Assembly (NCBI GenBank): GCA_963922935.1
Contig: CAWUKE010000097.1
Location: 1-8,322 of the forward strand
DNA from: Litorimonas sp963922935
Lineage (GTDB): Bacteria > Pseudomonadota > Alphaproteobacteria > Caulobacterales > Maricaulaceae
Reading direction: 5' to 3'
DNA: 8,322 bases
Below are positions 5,875-8,322 of the stretch, piece after piece. The notes below the pieces were generated by a model. That model did no database searches. It was not told the origin of the DNA and saw only the letters and a list, made by a program, of their open reading frames with translations. Each line of letters begins with the position of its first letter. The first letter of the stretch is position 1. The position numbers and the translations under genes are program-made.

Positions 5875-7176
5875 ATGAAACATCTAATCACGGCGAGCCT
5901 TCTTCCGATACTACTGCTGGGCTGCGCCGTTGCTGACCCAACCACTGTGGATCAACCGGCTGCCGTTATTGCCGTTCAAGCCCCAGATTTCGACGAAGCG
6001 GCAATGGATGTGCTTTTATCTGCAGCTGTTGAGCGAGGTGAAATTATCGGTGTGAGTGCGCTCGTCTATGATGAGGGTCAGATTGTTTACGAAAACGCCT
6101 TCGGTCTGCGTGATCGGGAGCGCGCTAAACCGGCCACAACAGATACGGTCTGGCGCATCTATTCCATGACGAAACCTGTCACGTCCGCCTTGATCATGGA
6201 TCTGGTCGAGGATGGCTTTATCGCTCTGGATGACCCAGCGGCGAACTACATTCCTGCGATTGGAAAGATGAAAGTCATCAGGAGAGGTGATGATGGCACA
6301 GTCGACTATGTCGAGCAAAGTCGTCCCATCACAATTGAAGATTTGCTGCTACATCGCAGCGGCATGGCTTATGGTATTTTTGGCGGCAGCCCGGTTGAGG
6401 AGGCTTATGCGGCGGCGGATCTTTTCAATCCGAGCGAAGCGCTGGGTCCAAAGATGGAGCGATTGGCCGATTTACCGCTCGTTTTTCAGCCAGGTGAGGC
6501 GTGGTATTATTCTTATTCCATCGATGTTTTGGCCCGAATCGCCGAAGTTGTGACGGACAAACCTTTTGCTGAGCTTCTGCATGAGCGCTTTTTCGAGCCG
6601 CTTGGTATGAGTGAGACGGGGTTTCACGTGAAACCAGCGCAGCAGGACCGCTTTGCGTCTAACTATGCGCAAGGGCCAAGAGGGGGCTTTGCCCTCGCGG
6701 AAGATGCGGTCGGCAGTCCGTTTGCAGATTTAGACAATGCGTTTGCGTCTGGTGGAGGCGGATTAGTGTCTACCCAGGCGGATTATGCCCGATTCGCCGC
6801 CATGATGCTCAACGGTGGGGTGTTGGAAGGGCGCCGTTATCTCGAAGAAGAGACGGTTCGCATGATGATGACAGACCATTTGGGCGATGACCCGCAAACA
6901 TTTCAGCCTTGGATCGGCGGCGAAACCGGGGCGGGTTTCGGTTATGGGGGGTCTGTGCAGATAAAGGCGACGTCCCAACAACAACGCGAATCGGGCCGCT
7001 ATCCAGGACAATGGGGCTGGGGCGGCGCGGCGCGAACCAACATGTTCATTGATCCTGAGAATAACAGCTTCGGGATTATCATGCTCCAATTCTTCAGTCG
7101 CGATGATCCGCAAATCCATGCAGACTTCCAAGCGCTGGTGCTGGAGGAAACGAGAAATGCGCCTTTAGGGGACTAA
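5875..7176 (+). CDS. Serine hydrolase of the beta-lactamase / class C penicillin-binding-protein family, predicted lipoprotein
   Basis: The product has 433 residues. It starts with a lipoprotein signal, MKHLITASLLPILLLGC, with lipobox LLGC and Cys17. The catalytic SxxK motif is SMTK (Ser97, Lys100) in WRIYSMTKPVTSAL. The second motif is YSYS (from Tyr212) in GEAWYYSYSIDVLARI; the third residue of the usual YxN is not Asn, which is common in esterase-like (EstB-type) members. WGGAARTNMFIDP (from Trp382) takes the place of the KTG/HxG motif. These variations suggest an esterase, D-aminopeptidase or peptidase activity rather than antibiotic resistance. ATG 5875 is preferred: AGGTG (5864-5868) lies 6 bases upstream and the signal peptide begins there. 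An in-frame GTG at 5860 would give a longer form. It is the last gene of the apparent operon. Confidence 0.9.
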   Translation: MKHLITASLLPILLLGCAVADPTTVDQPAAVIAVQAPDFDEAAMDVLLSAAVERGEIIGVSALVYDEGQIVYENAFGLRDRERAKPATTDTVWRIYSMTKPVTSALIMDLVEDGFIALDDPAANYIPAIGKMKVIRRGDDGTVDYVEQSRPITIEDLLLHRSGMAYGIFGGSPVEEAYAAADLFNPSEALGPKMERLADLPLVFQPGEAWYYSYSIDVLARIAEVVTDKPFAELLHERFFEPLGMSETGFHVKPAQQDRFASNYAQGPRGGFALAEDAVGSPFADLDNAFASGGGGLVSTQADYARFAAMMLNGGVLEGRRYLEEETVRMMMTDHLGDDPQTFQPWIGGETGAGFGYGGSVQIKATSQQQRESGRYPGQWGWGGAARTNMFIDPENNSFGIIMLQFFSRDDPQIHADFQALVLEETRNAPLGD

Positions 7177-7212
7177 ATAGGTCTTTATCGGTAGGATAAA
7201 CTTGTTTCATTC

Positions 7213-7234
7213 AGCTTGGCTTAAGCCGCAAGCT
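7213..7234 (+). terminator. Hairpin after the serine hydrolase gene, weak terminator candidate
   Basis: AGCTTG (7213-7218) pairs with CAAGCT (7229-7234) and encloses the palindrome GGCTTAAGCC (7218-7227). It lies 37 bases past the stop codon. What follows is ATATATCG rather than a T-tract, so termination is uncertain. Confidence 0.35.
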
Positions 7235-7305
7235 ATATATCGAAGCCCCTCAGTGGCTTCATTTCCACTGAAATGGTATTGTGCACAAAAAGATGGTGAT
7301 GATGG

Positions 7306-7333
7306 TTGCTATCTGTGAATGCTTTGCGTAAGT
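7306..7333 (+). promoter_or_regulatory. Candidate rRNA promoter P1
   Basis: A -35 box TTGCTA (7306-7311), a 16-base spacer and a -10 box GTAAGT (7328-7333) are followed by the GC-rich AGCGCTCCTCGC. The -10 and start region TAAGTAGCGCTCCTCGC (7329-7345) matches that of P3 at 16 of 17 bases. A GC-rich start region is typical of stringently controlled rRNA promoters. The start is predicted near 7340. Confidence 0.6.
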
Positions 7334-7345
7334 AGCGCTCCTCGC

Positions 7346-7362
7346 TGAAGACATGGTCTTCA
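7346..7362 (+). repeat. Start-proximal hairpin downstream of P1
   Basis: TGAAGAC (7346-7352) and GTCTTCA (7356-7362) form a perfect 7-bp stem with a 3-base loop, a few bases after the predicted P1 start. Confidence 0.55.
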
Positions 7363-7417
7363 CGGCACAGGTTTTCGGGCCTCCGCCAAAGCGAGCACCC
7401 AAAATTCGAGATTTCAC

Positions 7418-7443
7418 ACCTCACACAGTGAGGTCTTGTGTTT
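7418..7443 (+). terminator. Perfect hairpin with T-rich tail, terminator-like
   Basis: ACCTCAC (7418-7424) pairs perfectly with GTGAGGT (7428-7434) around ACA, followed by CTTGTGTTT. The tail is interrupted, so it is a weak terminator at best. It would end a P1 transcript of about 100 bases. Confidence 0.4.
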
Positions 7444-7504
7444 CGGAAAAAAGGGTGAGTGAGACGCAGATGTGTAAATAACTGCAGATCACTGACAAAG
7501 GCTG

Positions 7505-7532
7505 TTGCCTTATGGATTGCGGCCGTTAGAGG
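7505..7532 (+). promoter_or_regulatory. Candidate rRNA promoter P2 (weakest of three)
   Basis: TTGCCT (7505-7510) is followed after 15-16 bases by TTAGAG/TAGAGG (7526-7532) and then GGCGCGTCC. The layout copies P1 and P3: a TTGC-type -35 and a GC-rich start region. The -10 box is poorer and its register is uncertain. Confidence 0.38.
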
Positions 7533-7536
7533 GCGC

Positions 7537-7555
7537 GTCCAGTCAAAAGACGGAC
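7537..7555 (+). repeat. Start-proximal hairpin downstream of P2
   Basis: GTCC (7537-7540) and GTC (7542-7544) pair with GAC (7549-7551) and GGAC (7552-7555) around an AAAA loop, with one bulged A (7541). Confidence 0.5.
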
Positions 7556-7587
7556 ACTTCGAAAGAGGCGTACGGCTGGAGACAAGC

Positions 7588-7632
7588 GAAGATTGAAGGG
7601 CTCAAATATGAGCGTGAACATCTTCAGTTTTT
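7588..7632 (+). terminator. Two-part hairpin followed by T5, terminator-like
   Basis: GAAGAT (7588-7593) pairs with ATCTTC (7620-7625). Inside, GCTCA (7600-7604) pairs with TGAGC (7609-7613) around AATA. Five T residues follow at 7628-7632. The internal loop weakens the structure, and the T-tract is also the left arm of the next inverted repeat. Confidence 0.42.
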
Positions 7633-7674
7633 CAGAAATTAAACGAAGCCAAGCTTCTGCAGATTTCTGAAAAA
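7628..7674. repeat. Nested AT-rich inverted repeat upstream of P3
   Basis: TTTTTCAGAAAT (7628-7639) and ATTTCTGAAAAA (7663-7674) are perfect 12-base complements. Between them GAAGC (7645-7649) pairs with GCTTC (7653-7657). The right arm ends 5 bases before the P3 -35 box, so its A-tract (7670-7676) could act as an UP element. Confidence 0.65.
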
Positions 7675-7679
7675 AAGTG

Positions 7680-7707
7680 TTGCAAAGGAAATTTACTTTT
7701 CCTAAGT
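7680..7707 (+). promoter_or_regulatory. Candidate main rRNA promoter P3
   Basis: A -35 box TTGCAA (7680-7685), a 16-base spacer and a -10 box CTAAGT (7702-7707) precede the GC-rich AGCGCGCCTCGCC. An A-tract lies directly upstream. The start is predicted near 7714, about 340 bases before 16S. It shares its -10/start sequence with P1 (16 of 17 bases). Confidence 0.62.
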
Positions 7708-7720
7708 AGCGCGCCTCGCC

Positions 7721-7736
7721 GGAGCTAAGATGCTCC
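7721..7736 (+). repeat. Start-proximal hairpin downstream of P3
   Basis: GGAGC (7721-7725) pairs with GCTCC (7732-7736) around TAAGAT, a few bases after the predicted P3 start. Confidence 0.5.
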
Positions 7737-7756
7737 AAGGTGAAAACCGGGCGGGC

Positions 7757-7783
7757 GGTCACCCTTGAGTGGCCTTTTGTTTT
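7757..7783 (+). terminator. Terminator-like hairpin in the rRNA leader
   Basis: GGTCAC (7757-7762) pairs with GTGGCC (7769-7774), with one T-G wobble, and is followed at once by TTTTGTTTT (7775-7783). A competing pairing is available: GGTGA (7739-7743) with TCACC (7759-7763), which would break the left arm. It lies upstream of boxA, so it could end P3 transcripts early or be a conditional attenuator. Confidence 0.5.
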
Positions 7784-7809
7784 GGGTGTGAGACAAGTTT
7801 CTCATCCAA

Positions 7810-7820
7810 GCTGTTTGACA
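7810..7820 (+). promoter_or_regulatory. boxA antitermination site of the rRNA leader
   Basis: GCTGTTTGACA resembles the bacterial rRNA boxA (TGCTCTTTGACA type) bound by NusB/S10. It is followed by GTGAATATTGGGAAGAGAGACG, split here as GTGAATATTG and GGAAGAGAGACG, a run I associate with alphaproteobacterial rRNA leaders and spacers. Confidence 0.7.
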
Positions 7821-7864
7821 TCGTGAATATTGGGAAGAGAGACGCAGGCGGCGTTTGGCGGCGC

Positions 7865-7885
7865 GCGGATCTGGTAACAGACCGC
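7865..7885 (+). repeat. GNRA-capped hairpin downstream of boxA
   Basis: GCGG (7865-7868) plus TCTG (7870-7873) pair with CAGA (7878-7881) plus CCGC (7882-7885). The loop is GTAA, a GNRA-type tetraloop, and A7869 is bulged. It may be a nut-like or processing element. Confidence 0.55.
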
Positions 7886-7891
7886 ACACTA

Positions 7892-7911
7892 GTCATGACG
7901 TACGTCACGAC
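7892..7911. repeat. Near-perfect 20-base palindrome
   Basis: GTCATGACGTACGTCACGAC has a perfect loopless 12-base core, TGACGTACGTCA (7896-7907), flanked by GTC/GAC with a single A-C mismatch. The lack of a loop favours a dimeric protein-binding site over an RNA hairpin. Confidence 0.6.
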
Positions 7912-7959
7912 GTTTCTTTTCATGAAGTTACGATCGCTTGGTCGGTTCAATTACTTGGA

Positions 7960-7977
7960 CACGATTAGGCACTCGTG
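7960..7977 (+). repeat. Leader hairpin
   Basis: CACGA (7960-7964) pairs with TCGTG (7973-7977) around an 8-base loop. It is part of the folded pre-16S leader. Confidence 0.4.
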
Positions 7978-7997
7978 ATTTCTTTGAAACGCAACAA

Positions 7998-8027
7998 GCG
8001 CTTCGATGCATTTATGTATCGAAACGC
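7998..8027 (+). repeat. Long hairpin just upstream of 16S
   Basis: GCG (7998-8000) and TTCGAT (8002-8007) pair with ATCGAA (8018-8023) and CGC (8025-8027), with one C-A mismatch. An inner CAT/ATG pairing extends the stem. It sits 28 bases before the mature 16S end and may guide processing. Confidence 0.5.
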
Positions 8028-8050
8028 CAGTTATGTGACAGTCAGAGACA

Positions 8051-8065
8051 CTCTCAACCTGAGAG
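8051..8065 (+). repeat. Inverted repeat across the 16S 5' end
   Basis: CTCTCA (8051-8056) is the exact complement of TGAGAG (8060-8065) around ACC. The predicted mature 16S start (8055) falls within the left arm. Confidence 0.55.
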
Positions 8066-8322
8066 TTTGATTCTGGCTCAGAACGAACGCTGGCGGCAGG
8101 CTTAAGACATGCAAGTCGAACGAGAACCAAGAGCTTGCTCTTGGGGACAGTGGCAGACGGGTGAGTAACGCGTGGCAACCTACCCTTCAGTTCGGGACAA
8201 CAGTTGGAAACGACTGCTAATACCGTATACGTCCTCCGGGAGAAAGATTTATCGCTGATGGATGGGGCCGCGTTAGATTAGCTAGATGGTGGGGTAATGG
8301 CCTACCATGGCGACGATCTATA
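8055..8322 (+). rRNA. rrs: 16S ribosomal RNA, 5' end only
   Basis: The first 268 bases of small-subunit rRNA are present and the gene runs off the window. The start is set by aligning AGAGTTTGAT (8062-8071) with E. coli position 8. Conserved blocks follow: CTGGCTCAGAACGAACGCTG, GCGGCAGGC, ATGCAAGTCGAACG, GGCAGACGGGTGAGTAACGC and GGGGTAATGGCCTACCA. AACGAACGCTGGCGGCAGGC marks Alphaproteobacteria. The V1 hairpin is CCAAGAG-CTTG-CTCTTGG (8127-8144). Two sites differ from the usual sequence: GATTCTGG where GATCCTGG is common, and TTAAGACATGC where TTAACACATGC is common. The nearest lineage by memory is Hyphomonadaceae/Robiginitomaculaceae. It is the first gene of an rRNA operon transcribed to the right. 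Confidence 0.98.

Larger units (their letters stand above)
7177..8054 (+). other. rRNA operon control region and 16S leader, no credible protein gene
   Basis: This stretch of about 880 bases separates the serine hydrolase gene from 16S rRNA. Open frames here are short, lack ribosome sites and overlap RNA signals. It holds three candidate promoters with start-site hairpins, terminator-like hairpins, a nested inverted repeat, a boxA site, a near-perfect 20-base palindrome and leader stems close to 16S. No tRNA was seen. Confidence 0.8.

Noticed and set aside
5875..7176. Beta-lactamase acting as an antibiotic-resistance gene
   Set aside because: The YxN and KTG motifs of true class C enzymes are replaced, and the protein is lipoprotein-like and near 430 residues. 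Esterase or peptidase members of the family are the better match.
7526..7978. Short open frames (63-78 codons) on both strands in the rRNA leader
   Set aside because: They overlap promoters, hairpins and boxA, have no ribosome sites and resemble no protein family.
7177..8054. CRISPR array, tRNA or insertion sequence in the long non-coding stretch
   Set aside because: No regularly spaced direct repeats, no cloverleaf or TTCRANY arm, and no transposase or flanking terminal repeats were seen.

Overview
The window comes from an alphaproteobacterium. The 16S rRNA gene that begins near position 8055 opens with the AACGAACGCTGGCGGCAGGC block typical of that class. Its V1-V2 region looks to me most like marine stalked lineages around Hyphomonadaceae/Robiginitomaculaceae; that finer placement is from memory and is only moderately secure. 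The sigma-32-type promoter, the ROSE-like RNA thermometer and the Hsp20 sequence also fit this class.

Layout. 1-1542 (+): the 3' part of an HSD10-type short-chain dehydrogenase, followed 12 bases later by a ketopantoate-reductase-family enzyme, probably one operon. 1543-1695: a long hairpin between convergent genes. 1696-2184 (-): a small heat-shock protein of the IbpA type, with a sigma-32-like promoter and a short leader in which a bulged-G hairpin hides the ribosome binding site. 2378-3265 (+): a predicted lipoprotein with a methyltransferase fold whose glycine-rich SAM loop is shortened. 3366-3662 (+): a small SCP2 sterol/lipid-carrier protein, closed by a clear intrinsic terminator. 3731-7176 (+): three tightly spaced genes: a lysophospholipase/monoacylglycerol-lipase-like hydrolase, a DadA-like FAD amine oxidoreductase, and a beta-lactamase-family serine hydrolase predicted to be a lipoprotein. 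7177-8054: about 880 bases without a credible protein gene, which form the control region and leader of the rRNA operon. 8055-8322: the 5' end of 16S rRNA.

The protein-coding part consists of recognisable families. Lipid handling is a loose theme (SCP2, lysophospholipase-like hydrolase, HSD10-type dehydrogenase), and the last three genes may together process esters, peptides or D-amino acids, but no substrate can be read from the sequence.

The most interesting part is the rRNA leader. It appears to contain three promoter units. Each has a TTGC-type -35 box, a start region that soon folds into a hairpin, and a terminator-like element further on. The first and third promoters match at 16 of 17 bases over the -10/start region while their hairpins differ in sequence but not in form. 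A boxA antitermination site and several RNA hairpins then lead into 16S. The second point of interest is the very compact heat-sensing leader of the hsp20 gene.
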